DNA of 64,000 bases, taken from positions 72,230,817 through 72,294,816 of the forward strand of contig CM043701.1 in NCBI GenBank assembly GCA_023935145.1, in the 5' to 3' direction. Positions 1 to 10,504 of this stretch are shown in pieces (position 1 is the first letter of the stretch; each line of letters starts with the position of its first letter). Position numbers and translations under genes: made by a program. This DNA is from Bretschneidera sinensis (lineage: Eukaryota; Streptophyta; Magnoliopsida; Brassicales; Akaniaceae). The notes under the pieces are model-generated. The model was not told where the DNA came from and searched no databases. It saw only the letters and a list, made by a program, of their open reading frames with translations.

Positions 1-993
1 CAAGAATAGAGGCGGAAAAGAGAAGAAAGAAAACATAATTTGGAGGAGAGGAGACGCGAAAGGAGGCTTGGAGACACTCCGGGAGGCTACACATCAAGGT
101 TTTAATCATTCTTCTCCAGTTTTGTATTTTTCTATTCTATCTATGTTGATGTTTTATAATATGAACATGGGTTGTTTGAACATGATTATGGAGTAGATAT
201 TTTTGTGTTAAGGATAGATGGATCCTAGACCTTTATCTTGAGTTGTTGTTTGGACAAGTAGAATATAATTTGTTTTTCAAAGAGTGTGTTTTATTGTTCT
301 TAATGGTTTTTATTATTTTGATCCCTTCTTGGGGCATGGTGATGTGTCGAATAGAGAAGCCATCTTTTTATGAATGATTGAACTAATAAATATGATATTG
401 GATTGTTATCTATGCAAAGGCTAGGGTAAAACATGCCATGAATGAAATAGGAGTAACCGAATAGGGATCCTAGGAAGTTCATGTGGTCTGCTTAAATCGT
501 AACCGAATAGGGAGATTTAACTGAAATGAATCCAAAAACACTTAATGCTTCTTAATTTGAATTAATCTAGAATAGACCTGGAATACAGATATTCGAAGTT
601 AATGATTCTTAAGATTGTGGTTAGACCTGGAATATGGATAACCAATTTATTGGGGATTCAACCATCTTAAAAAACGTATTAAACGAAACTTGTCCATTCG
701 AAGCTCTTGTCAATTATGGTTTAGGTGAAGTCGAGTCCTTAGCACGTTAATTCATAAAAGTCTTCATTCAAAAGATTGCAAATTTTCCGTTATTTACTAT
801 TGCGTTCTGTTTTTCCCTTTTAGTTAATTGTTAGTAACTTTTTCTCCGAAAATTATTCGTTTGCTCAAATAACAGTAAGAGTCGAATCATAATTTTTGTA
901 GTATTTGCTCAGTCCTCGTTGGGAATGATATTTACTCATCATTTTATTACTTGAACGATTAGTGCACTTGCTAGTGTCAATTTCATCGCATCA
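1..993 (+). repeat. P1 5' LTR (3' two-thirds only)
   Basis: Matches the 3' LTR from about 5740 to 6727, so about 450 bases of U3 lie outside the window. The TATA box and word array seen in the 3' LTR are therefore missing here. It ends in catca just before the primer-binding site. It contains two short internal repeats: taaccgaatagggat near 437 and taaccgaatagggag near 499, and tagacctggaata near 574 and 623. These also occur in the other P-family LTRs. Confidence 0.85.
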
Positions 994-999
994 AGTTTT

Positions 1000-1015
1000 T
1001 GCGCCGTTGCCGGGG
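1000..1015 (+). other. P1 primer-binding site, tRNA-Asp type, one base missing
   Basis: The sequence tgcgccgttgccgggg follows the LTR end by six bases. The P2 equivalent is tggcgccgttgccgggg, which complements the 3' end of plant tRNA-Asp. P1 has lost one G near the 3' end of the tRNA match, where priming starts, so this copy would prime poorly. Confidence 0.8.
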
Positions 1016-1115
1016 ACTGAAATAAACTATTACATTTATTGTGATTCTACTAGTTAATTTGAGATTTTTTTTATTTGGTTTTAAGTCTATTTTGCAGGGT
1101 TTTCATTTCTGGTGC

Positions 1116-3448
1116 ATGACACGTACTAGTGGGAGAATACTTGTGGAATTGAATCCAAAAATTGAGCGCACTTTTCACGCGTTGAGAAGAGCAACACCAG
1201 TAACAGTTGACACAATAGCAGAAGGAAACAATGCAGAGGTGCAATGTGCACTGTGGGATTATGCCATGCCAAAGATGGATGGTGTTGAATCCAGCATTCG
1301 GTGACCACCTATACAAGCGAACAATTTTGAAATTAAGCCCGCCATCATCCAGATGATTCAGCATTCAGTACAATTTGGGGGCTTATTGCAAGAAGATCCG
1401 AATGTTCACTTGGCGAATTTCCTGAAAATTTGCGACACATTTAAGCATAACGGAGTATTGGAGGATGCAATTCGCTTAAGGCTTTTCCCATTTTCATTGA
1501 TGGATAAAGCAAAAAACTGGTTGACTTCTTTGCCTGTCGGATCCATAACAACATGGCAGAATTGGCACATAAGTTTTTAAGGAAGTACTTCCCTCCTGCA
1601 AAAACTGCAAAGTTACATAATGAAATTACTATGTTTTTGCAGGTTGATCGAGAGTCACTCTATGAGGCATGGGAGCGCTTTAAAGACCTGTTGAGAAGAT
1701 ATCCTTATCACGAGTTGCCCACCTGGATGCAGGTACAAACTTTTTATAACGGTTTAACTAATATAACCCAAAACATTATTGATGCAGCTGCATGAGGCAC
1801 TATCATGAGAAAAACTCTAGAAGAAGCCATCGAATTACTAGAAGAAATGGCTACCAACTCTTATCAATGGCCAATTGAGAGGTTACCTGTAAACAAAACC
1901 TCAGGATTGCACAATATAGATGCTGTTACAGCTTTAACAGCACAAATGGAGGTTCTCGCCAAGAAGATAGATGGACTTTATCCTACTACACATGTTATAT
2001 GTGAATTGTGTGGTGGTAGTGGCCACCATAGCAGTAACTGTCAAGCAGGTAATCAGTTTGCGTATAATTCATCTGCTGAACAAGCTAATTTTGTTTCAAA
2101 TTTTCACAGGCAGAACAATCCATACAGCAACACATATAATCCGGGATGGAGGATTCATCCTAACTTCTCGTGGAATCAAAACAATGCAAAACAACCTCAT
2201 CCTGAATATACCCCTCAAGAAAAAAAGTCCAACTTGGAGGATATGATGGCCAAATTTTTAAGTACAGCAGAAACAAGATTCCAAAATCAAGAAGCATCCA
2301 TAAAAAATCTAGAAGTTCAAGTCGGTCAACTAGCCAACATAATTTCTGGACGTGCACAAGGTTCCCTCCCGAGCAACACAGAAAAGAATCCTAAGGAGGA
2401 TGTCAAGGCCATAACACTAAGGAGCGGCACACAATTGGAAGAGCCACAACCTAAGGAAATTACTCAGCAAGTGGGCGAGAAAGAAGAGACTGAGCAAGAG
2501 GAAAAACAAGTTTCAGCAAAGAAGTCTACTGGTAAAGGTTTGATTGATTCTAACTCTGCAACTAAATATATACCACCTCTTCCTTATCCTCAGAAATTCC
2601 AAAAAGAAAAATTAGACAAACAATTCTCAAAATTTTTAGAGATTTTCAAGAAGTTGCATATTAACATACCATTTGCAGAGGCATTAGCACAGATGCCTAG
2701 CTACACTAAATTTTTGAAGGAAATTTTGTCTAATAAACGGAAGCTAGAGGAACATGGAACGGTAATGTTGACTGAAGAGTGCAATGCTATACTGCAAAAC
2801 AAGCTACCTCCAAAATTGAAAGATCCAGGGAGTTTTACTATACCTTGCACTTTGGGAAATTCATTTTTTGATAAAGCTTTATGTGACCTTGGTGCCAATA
2901 TTAATCTTACGCCTCTTTCAATTTTTAGGAAACTTGGACTAGAAGAAATCAAAACAACAACAGTTTCATTGCAATTAGCAGATTGATCTATTAAGAGACC
3001 ACGGGAAATTATAGAAGATGTACTGGTAAAGGTTGATAAATTTATATTCCCTATAAACTTCATTGTTCTCGACATGGAAGAGGATCGTGAGGTACCTCTT
3101 ATACTTGGACGTCCATTCCTTGCTACAGGGAGAGCCCTATTTGATGTACAACAAGGGAAATTGACTTTAAGAGTCAATGATGAGCAAGTAGTTTTTGATA
3201 TGTATAAAATTATGAAATACCCCTCTGGGTTTTCTACTTCTTCTTGTTTTCAAGTGGATATTGCTGATAACCTCATTGAGGAGTTTCAGGAGAAAACATT
3301 AAATGAAGATACTTTGGAGAGATACATCATGGACTCAGAAACTAATACCACTGAAAAACTCGTCATCGAAGAAGAAGCAAGGAACTTGAAGTCTGAAATG
3401 GGAAGAGAAGAGCCAGAGGAACAAATAAGTGTCTGGCTGAAGACGTAA
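1116..3448 (+). pseudogene. P1 gag-protease, broken
   Basis: Encodes the capsid/nucleocapsid polyprotein and aspartic protease of an Athila-type element. The start is the ATG at 1116 (MTRTSGR), because P2 has an ATG at the same place. Visible in order: gag core with a WLTSL segment and an E-AWERFKDLLRR block, then a CX2CX4HX4C zinc knuckle (CELCGGSGHHSSNC) near 2000-2043, a coiled linker, and the protease with its CDLGA active site near 2881 and ILGRPFLATGRA near 3100. Damage: TGA at 1302, a one-base loss near 1550, TGA at 1793 and TGA at 2984. At 1302 and 2984 the sister copies have CGA. The frame ends just after EEPEEQI at the junction with the 3' UTR block; P2 and P3 continue further there, so RT, RNase H and IN were deleted at this point. 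Confidence 0.85.
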
Positions 3449-3475
3449 AACTTAGCGCTTTTGGGAGGCTACCCA
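3431..3475 (+). other. Conserved 3' UTR block, P1 copy
   Basis: Begins gtctggctgaagacgtaaaa and ends in a short stem-like string, tgggaggc then ccca. Near-identical blocks occur at 29766-29811 (S1) and 50456-50501 (X1), although the three families have different LTRs. In P1 the pol deletion ends right at this block. In X1 it follows ORF3 directly, so it marks the start of the 3' untranslated region. The function is unknown. Retention in deleted copies suggests a cis role such as packaging, processing or translation. Confidence 0.75.
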
Positions 3476-5255
3476 ACTTTTTATCTTACTTTCCTTGTTT
3501 TCTTTATTTTATTCCTTTTTCTTTTATTTAGATTATTTTTAGTTTTTTTTCTATCCTTTTTCGAAGTACATTTGATTTTCTTTCCAATTTTTTGGCAGAA
3601 GCTGACTTTCGTAACCCGTGGGCACACCTTATGGAAAATCTTGAATCCTGGAATTTGGCAACAAAGGAGAAGAAATTGTTAAATCACTTGCCAGATTGGA
3701 CAGTAACATGACAGATTTCCTTGCTTACATGGGATTCACACCACCTTTACCCCCAAGCACGTGACTGATATCTTGGTTGATGCTCAACATTTTCAGGGGA
3801 GTTTTCTACTTACTCTTGTTCTTTTATAGTTTTTGAGCATCTATTTTTGATACATTGAGGATAGTGTATGGATTAAGTGTGGGGGAGGGTCGTTGACATA
3901 TGAATTTGATTTTACTTTGAACTTCACTTTTAGCTCCATTTTGATCAAATTTTTGCGTCATTTTTCAAGAAAATTTTCAAAAATCCAAGTGATACTTTAG
4001 TTCTTGTTTGTGATCATTCTCTTTTGAATTCTAGATTTTGTCGATGCTTGTCTTAAATAATCTGGATTGTTGTGAATTATTGAGATAAATTGAGGCATAA
4101 TAAGGGATTAGCATGAATGGTTGAATTCTTATTTACTACACAGTGATTAATTGTTCTTGATGATTGATTGAATGAAAAGTGTGTGGGATCTAATGCATAT
4201 TACCTTTTTTGTGCGCTTTTGAGCCAATGAGTATTCATATTATATTATGCTCCATTTTCTTAATTGAGTGATTGTCATACATAGTTGATTTTTCTAGAAC
4301 TTGCTTTGTTATGCATGTCAAGAAACTACATTGTTGAATTTGATGCATTGAATTAATAAGGGCATTTAGGTGAAGCCATTTAGCTTTCTTAAAAAGCCTA
4401 CCTTGATTTTTACTGTAGAAATCCAATTTTGAACCTTGGCCCTTTTGTTGGAAGTTAACCATGGTATAAGCAATGTCAACCCATTCTTTTGTCGTTTTCC
4501 CTCTTTTGAACCTCTAATTGAAAGATCGTACTAGCTTGTTCACATGAACCTTCAAATTATCTCTAAAAGGATTGAAAGATGCTGAGAATAAAGTGATTCA
4601 AGTTACAAGTGCCTTGAATTGCAAAAAGAAAGAAAAAAAAAGAAAACAGGCTGCCAGAGAAAAAAAAACAAAGAAAAAAAAGGAGAAAAATAAAAAAATA
4701 GCCGGCCAAAAAGAGAGAAAAGTTGTGCAATTTCAATTGTTTGGAAGTGAATTGATTGAAGAAAACATTTGATGTTATTGAGTTGTGCTTTGTGTGGAGA
4801 ATTTGGTATAATTCCTTTGATAAAAGTACCTAAGAATTCCTTCTCACCACACCTTACCTAAGCCCTATTACAACCCATTTAAGACCCTTAGATTCTTTGC
4901 ATTCAATTTAATCCATTGATGTGATATATTAGCAAGCTTATGGTAAAGATCTTCTATGTTTTGACTTGAGAGTTCATTGATACCCTAAACACTTTGAGCG
5001 TATTGAGTGAATCCAATGAGAGGGTGTTAGATCCTATCGCATTTTGATTTCAAGAAGATCATTGAGGTGATTGTTCATGGTGTGGTTTATAAGAATTTAC
5101 TCTATGAAATTGTTCATTTCTTATTTGTCTTTAGATTTAAATCTTTAAGGCATGATAATTTGGATTATAGAGGATGAGTAAAGATAGAAGAAGGAACGAT
5201 GATGAGAAAAGGTGACGAACTTGAGCTATTGTATGCTTGAGGACAAGCATTGTTT
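3476..5255 (+). other. P1 3' non-coding region
   Basis: AT-rich, without a believable ORF. It holds an internal polypurine-like tract (3874-3889), a CTAGAACTTG string near 4295 that resembles a longer conserved string in P2 and S1, and an A-rich, almost pyrimidine-free stretch at about 4620-4720 that translates to a meaningless lysine-rich peptide. P2 has a region of similar length and make-up between its two polypurine-like tracts. Confidence 0.6.
3874..3889 (+). other. P1 internal polypurine-like tract
   Basis: The sequence taagtgtgggggaggg resembles the true tract at 5256-5270 (aagtgtgggggaa), about 1.38 kb downstream. P2, S1 and X1 have an internal copy at the equivalent place. Confidence 0.6.
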
Positions 5256-5270
5256 AAGTGTGGGGGAATT
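5256..5270 (+). other. P1 3' polypurine tract
   Basis: The sequence aagtgtgggggaatt lies directly before the 3' LTR start tgataag. This is the expected plus-strand priming site. Confidence 0.8.
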
Positions 5271-6727
5271 TGATAAGAACTCATAATATCTATATGTTTG
5301 TTATATTTACTCATGTTTTAATAGTTATAATTGCTTAAATCTTGGATTTTGATTATGTTTCGTATTTTGTAGAGTATATTGAGGAGTTAAATCAAATTGA
5401 ATTCAAAATCAAGAGAATTGTGAAGATTGGACAGAAAGTGGAAGCTGCAGCGCCAGAAAGCTGAAGCTGTAGCGCTGAAATGGCGATAATTGTAAAAGAG
5501 GACAGAAAGCTGAAGCTTCAGTGCCAGAAAGCTGAAGCTGCAGCGTTGGTAGCTGACAAAAAGAGAGGATTTGGGCAGAAAGTTGGCGCTGCAGCGCCAG
5601 AAAGTTGGAGCTGCAGCGCCAGAATAGGGTTTTAATTATGTCTTGGCACTGCAGCGCTGGGATGCTAAAGCTGCAGCGCCAGCCCACTGATTTTGAAAGC
5701 TATAAATATAAACCCTAGCTGAACAAGAAGGGGATCTCGAAGGAGGCAGAAAAGAGAAGAAAGAAAACATAATTTGGAGGAGAGGAGACGCGAAAGGAGG
5801 CTTGGAGACACTCCGGGAGGCTACACATCAAGCTTTTAATCATTCTTCTCTGGTTTTATATTTTTCTATTCTATCTATGTTGATGTTTTATAATATGAAC
5901 ATGGGTTGTTTGAACATGATTATGGAGTAAATATTTTTGTGTTAAGGATAGATGGATCCTAGACCTTTATCTTGAGTTGTTGTTTGGACAAATAGAATAT
6001 AATTTGTTTTTCAAAGAGTGTGTTTTATTGTTCTTAATGCTTTTTATTATTTTGATCCCTTTTTGGGGCATGGTGATGTGTTGAATAGAGAAGCCATGTT
6101 TTTATGAATGATTGAACTAATAAATATGATATTGGATTGTTATCTATGCAAAGGCCAGGGTAAAACATGCCATGAATGAAATAGGAGTAACCGAATAGGG
6201 ATCCTAGGAAGTTCATGTGGTCCACTTAAATCGTAACCGAATAAGGAGATTTAACTGAAAGGAATCCAAAAATACTTAATGCTTCTTAATTTGAATTAAT
6301 CTAGAATAGACCTGGAATACGGATATTCGAAGTTAATGATTCTTAAGATTGTGGTTAGACCTGGAATATGGATAACCAATTTATTGGGGATTCTACCATC
6401 TTGAAAAACGTATTAAAAGAAACTTGTCCATTCGAAGCTCTTGTCAATTATGGCTTAGGTGAAGTCGAGTCCTTAGCACGTTAGTTTATAAGAGTCTTCA
6501 TTCAAAAGATTGCAAATTTTTCGTTATTTACTATTGCGTTCTGTTTTTCCCTTTTAGTTAATTGTTAGTAACTTTTTCTCCGACAATTATTCGTTTGCTC
6601 AAATAACAGTAAGAGTCGAATCATAATTTACGTAGTATTTGCTCAGTCCTCGTTGGGAACGATATTTACTCATCATTTTATTACTTGAACGATTAGTGCA
6701 CTTGCTAGTGTCAATTTCATCTCATCA
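5271..6727 (+). repeat. P1 3' LTR, complete (1457 bp)
   Basis: Starts tgataagaactc after the polypurine tract and ends catctcatca. U3 carries an array of CTGCAG words and a TATA box. The downstream part matches window bases 1-993. From about 5755 onward it resembles the P2 LTR, but the first few hundred bases do not, so U3 has diverged within the family. Confidence 0.85.
5441..5710 (+). promoter_or_regulatory. P-word array plus TATA box in P1 3' LTR
   Basis: Eight versions of one word (consensus AGCTGCAGCGCCAG) lie between 5441 and 5682, separated by short spacers such as aaagttgg. The palindromic core CTGCAG is exact in six. The TATA box tataaatata at 5701 follows about 20 bases after the last word, then aaccctagct. 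The position just upstream of TATA suggests a promoter-proximal element. This is inferred from position only. Confidence 0.65.
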
Positions 6728-7533
6728 GCACCCGCACTCGAACACACCTGCACACACGTGCATGCACCCGCACACTCTTAGAATTAACCCGCACGCATAC
6801 TGCACAACTTAGCTTAATCTCCATATTTAATTCATCTAGTTTAAAATAGATTAGTCCCAATCCATCTAGTTTAACTTACATAATTATTCCAATTAGTTTA
6901 AATGGGTGCACTTTAATCTACTTCTACTTTTTAATCAACACTTTATAAGTAGTTTTAATATTTTCTTTGTTTCATAGCTAAAGTAATTAATTTTCTTTAC
7001 ATACTTAGTTTTACCACTCTTACTTTTATCACACGTATTTTTACCGCATTACTTTAAAGTTGATATTTGGTGTCAACTTGTGTGAATACAAAATTCTGAA
7101 ATGTGTGTTTGGCTTTATTATTAAGGTATGGTAATAACACTTAAATTAAAAGTTTTGAATAATTTTCCTTGGAACACAATGGGATAGAATTCGGTCTCGA
7201 GAATATAGAGAGTTTTAATTCCTCTCTCTCTCTCTCTCTCTTGTACCAAAATCTCCCGAGCCTCGGAGTCACTCATCATAGTCCAATGACAAGGGATTTG
7301 GCTCCCTTCAAGGTCAAATGGTGATTCTTTACCCCTTATCCTTACTTTGTGCTCGAATGACAACAATCACTTATCTAATACATTAAAAGTACACCTGTTG
7401 TGGGAGTCTCCCTACTACTTATAAAGAGTTTGTATTAGACTTGTTGAGTTTCATTCGTTTCGATATACCTATTCATCATAATCTACACCCTTGTCATATC
7501 CTTCATTCTTTAAGGGGAGTGACTTTGGGTAAT
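6728..7533. other. Unassigned AT-rich spacer
   Basis: No gene or known repeat recognised. It starts with a run of cacccgcac-like words (6728-6800) and contains a CT dinucleotide run. Short ORFs here have no recognisable content. It may be old host flank or a decayed element. Confidence 0.5.
7222..7241. repeat. (CT)10 microsatellite
   Basis: Uninterrupted CT dinucleotides in the unassigned spacer. Confidence 0.9.
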
Positions 7534-8814
7534 TGATAAGTGCTTAAATATTCGTATTTAAGCCCCTTAATTTACATTTGTTAAGTTCCTAGTTGTGTTA
7601 TTTCATGCTATTTTATATCTTTTCTGTGCTTTCTGTGTTTTCCTAGGTTATTGAAGAAAATGGAGCATTATTTGGTTTGGAGAACAAAAACAGGAAGAAC
7701 TAGAAGCTACACATAGTGCGATCGAGCACCGAAGTGTGCCATCGAGCACACTAGCACTCGTGAACACAAGAAGAAGGCTCGAGTGCACCTTGCGATCGAG
7801 CGCACCAGTGTGTGACCTAGCGCACACGTGCACTAAAATGGCAGAACCTATTTTGGAAAGTGAGGGTTAGGGTTTTGTTTCACGAGTTAGGGTTTCTAGA
7901 TATCCTTAAACCTTATAAATAGGCATGTAAAACACAGAAACCAGATTTTCTTTTAGTTTTAGCTTTCGGAGAAGAGATTTGGAAAGAAGAATTGACGACT
8001 CTTCTAGCCAGTATTTTTTGAGTTTCTTCTATCCTTTATTTTATTTATGAAGATGTTTAACATCAGAACCATGTGTAACTAACTTATTAGTAGGGATCTG
8101 TTGAAGCCTTAATTATGTTTTTCCATATATGAATATTGTTGCCTTTGTGATAGCTGTGTTATGATTCTTAACTTGATTAATGCCTGTTTTATTGAATTCC
8201 TCATATGTGTTTGCCTGATCAACATATGCATGTAGTATGGATTAGTTAATTAGATCAATTTGGATGACCGAGTCCTAGGTCTGACAATAGTAACAAAAGA
8301 AATCCATGCCGGATTCTTGGGTTAATCAATATGGGAAACCGGGAGTATATAACATGCCCTAGGTCTTGTGTGTTTGTCGATTTTCACGGATATTATGCTC
8401 TCTTAAAGAACAATTTAGTATACACCATGCTAAATCCTTTAAGAAAGAAAAGAGTTAGAGTATACACTATGCCTAACTCGTTGCTTAGGAAAATCAATAG
8501 CTTAAGGAGTATACACCATGCCCTTAGGTTGACAACATTAGGTATTCGTAATATGACTAAAGCATTAGCATATTGTTTTATTGCGAAAATATGATTAGTG
8601 GTGGATATAAGCCCTACGTTTTTATCATTATCAATTCAAACTCAGTACTTATTTCTATCATTTTTTATTATGAATTTAATTTTAAATCGAACTTTACTAA
8701 TCCCTGTGAAGATGATCTCACATTTTGCACACTATACTACAAAGTTGACCTTGTGCACTTGCAAGTAAAACTATTCAATTATTTACTTATCAATTTAGGT
8801 AGATTTTTGCAACA
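7534..8814 (+). repeat. X0: X-family LTR (1281 bp)
   Basis: Starts tgataagtgcttaaat and ends tttgcaaca. Homologous along its length to the LTRs at 41357-42638 and 51264-58164. It has the X-word array, a TATA box, and four copies of an agtatacaccatg-like motif at about 8345, 8418, 8458 and 8506. A primer-like site follows, then the sequence switches to an inverted pol piece, so this is a rearranged 5' end rather than a solo LTR. Confidence 0.85.
7716..7922 (+). promoter_or_regulatory. X-word array plus TATA box in X0 LTR
   Basis: Words of the GATCGAGCGC / CTCGAGTGC type fill 7716-7833 (tgcgatcgagcac, ccatcgagcacac, gctcgagtgcac, tgcgatcgagcgcac, tagcgcacacgtgcac). The TATA box ttataaatag lies at 7913-7922, about 80 bases downstream. 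The layout matches the P LTRs but the word differs. Confidence 0.6.
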
Positions 8815-8824
8815 ATAAGTTTTT

Positions 8825-8842
8825 GGCACCGTTTCCAGGGAT
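8825..8842 (+). other. X0 degenerate tRNA-Asp primer-binding site
   Basis: The sequence tggcaccgtttccaggga differs from the Asp primer site at three positions. It follows the LTR end by ten bases. Confidence 0.7.
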
Positions 8843-8865
8843 TGCACTAAATTTCTGTTTAGAAT

Positions 8866-10465
8866 TCTTTGTAGAGCTTGGAGTTCTCATATGCATCATG
8901 CATTAATTCTTCCAGCTCATTTAAGTGCAGCTTTCTCTTTTCACCCGCTTGTTCATGTCAAAATTGAGCTGTTTTATGGCCAAATATGTTCAATGCTCTA
9001 ACTCCACTAGTAGATGGCATGCTTTCCCAAGGACCAATCAGTATGGATACATGCCAATTGGTGTCTTGTAACTTGTCCTATATGCCCATACGACATCATT
9101 CAGGTGCAAAGACCAATCCTACCTACTAGGATTTATAGTTCTCTCCAGGATGCCTTTGATCTCACAGTTACTTATCTCCACTTGGACACTGGTTTGAGGA
9201 TGATACAGAGTGCCAACTTTATAGATGATCCCATATTTCTTGATTAGGGCAGCAAAAGATTGATTATGGAAGTGGCTCCCTCCATTACTGATTATTGCTC
9301 ATGGAGTCCCAAACTGGGTAAAAATGTTATCCTGTAAAAACTTTACAACCACTTTGTGATCATTAGTCTTTGAGGGGACAACCTCGACCCATTTGGACAC
9401 ATAATCCACACCCACAAGAATATATAAATACTCATATGAGTTAGGAAATGGACCCATGAAATCAATACCCTATACATCAAAAAGCTCTACCACATGAATA
9501 TTTTGTAAAGGCATCTGATTTCGGGGTGAGATGTTACCTGTCCTCTTGCATTTATCACATGAGCTACAAAACAAAAAGGCATCTTTAAACAAATTAGTCC
9601 AATAAAAACTGGATTGTGATACCTTAAGAGCTGTTCTCTTGGCCCCACAGTGTCCTGCACATGCAAACTAATGACAATGTTGCAATAAGCTCAAATGCTC
9701 GTCCTTGGAGACACATCTTCTGATGATTTGATCAGGGCAGAATTTGAATAGGTAAGGGTCATCCCAATGGTAATGTCGTGATATAGATATCAATCTCTTC
9801 CTTTCTTGATTGGACATACCTAGAGGAAAAACCTTAGCAGTTATATAATTTACAATATCGACATACTATGGAAGTGTTACCTTTAATGCGAACAATTGTT
9901 CATCAGGGAAGTTCTCATTTAAAGATAGCTCATTTTTGTCATCCTCATGAGGTAGCCTAGATAGGTGATCTGCAACCACATTCTTACTGCCCTTCTTGTC
10001 TTTAATCTCCAGGTCAAACTCTTGCAATAGGAGTACCCATCTGATTAACCTAGGCTTTACATCTTTCTTAGCAAACAAATATCTCAAAGCAGCATGATCA
10101 GTAAATACAAAAACCTTAGAGCCAATCAGGTATGATCTAAACTTCTCCAAAGCAAAAATAACAGCTAAAAATTCTTTTTCAGTTGTTGAATAATTTAGCT
10201 GAGCATCATTTAAAGTTCTAGAAGCATAATAGATAGCATGAGGTACCTTATTTATTCTTTGGCCTAAGACATCTCCCAAGGCGAAATCACTAGCATCACA
10301 CATCAGTTCAAATGGAAGACTCCAATCAGGTGCCATCATTATTGGTGTGGAGGTGAGCAAATTCTTTAATGTGTTGAAAGCTTCCATACAATCATCAGTC
10401 CATTCAAACTTGGTATCTTTAGCTAACAGTGTATCGCACAAGCGAACAAATGCTAGCTCTATCAC
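8866..10465 (-). pseudogene. Inverted X-family RNase H-integrase fragment
   Basis: Reads on the minus strand and is homologous to the plus-strand pol of X1 (46500-48080). In order on the minus strand: end of the RT connection ([10 protein letters not shown]), RNase H with DASD, TEKE, TDHAAL and ADHLSRL, then integrase with the HHCC zinc region, a catalytic core with several stops, and a piece ending near [10 protein letters not shown]. RNase H is open for about 200 residues (10465-9866) with its key acidic residues present, while the integrase part is broken. Left edge: within about 50 bases of the X0 primer site the sequence flips into this antisense piece at roughly 8865. Right edge: homology to X1 fades near 10440. 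This is a rearrangement, because a normal element would have gag here on the plus strand. Confidence 0.8.
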
Positions 10466-10480
10466 TTCAGGTACGCGTCA

Positions 10481-10504
10481 TTGTCATGGGTGATCCCATG
10501 ACAA
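10481..10504. other. Perfect 10-bp hairpin
   Basis: The arms ttgtcatggg and cccatgacaa are separated by tgat. It lies just outside the inverted pol fragment. It could be a cruciform-prone breakpoint or chance. Confidence 0.7.

Larger units (their letters stand above)
1..6727 (+). mobile_element. P1: Athila-type Ty3/gypsy element, gag-PR only, 5' LTR cut by window edge
   Basis: Layout is partial 5' LTR, decayed tRNA-Asp primer site, gag-protease, a conserved 3' UTR block, a long AT-rich 3' non-coding region, polypurine tract and 3' LTR. Text starting at base 1 (gaggagacgcgaaaggaggc and flanks) recurs near 5781, which pairs the two LTRs. The Athila assignment rests on the Asp primer site, the CX2CX4HX4C gag knuckle and the DLGA-type protease. 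There is no RT, RNase H or integrase between protease and 3' UTR, so P1 is a non-autonomous deletion derivative. It belongs to the same family as P2 and P3 by gag similarity and LTR R/U5 similarity, but its U3 start differs from P2's. The right end is followed by unassigned DNA. The target-site duplication cannot be checked because the left flank is outside the window. Confidence 0.85.

Noticed and set aside
2701..3177. Minus-strand ORF of 158 codons, also at 16350-16826 and 24022-24513
   Set aside because: Recurs opposite the protease in all P copies because the sense codons are conserved. A shadow frame, not a gene.
4572..4772. Lysine-rich small protein
   Set aside because: It comes from the A-rich 3' UTR tract of P1.
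6728..7533. Host gene in the spacer
   Set aside because: No ORF with recognisable domains, no splice-supported exon chain.
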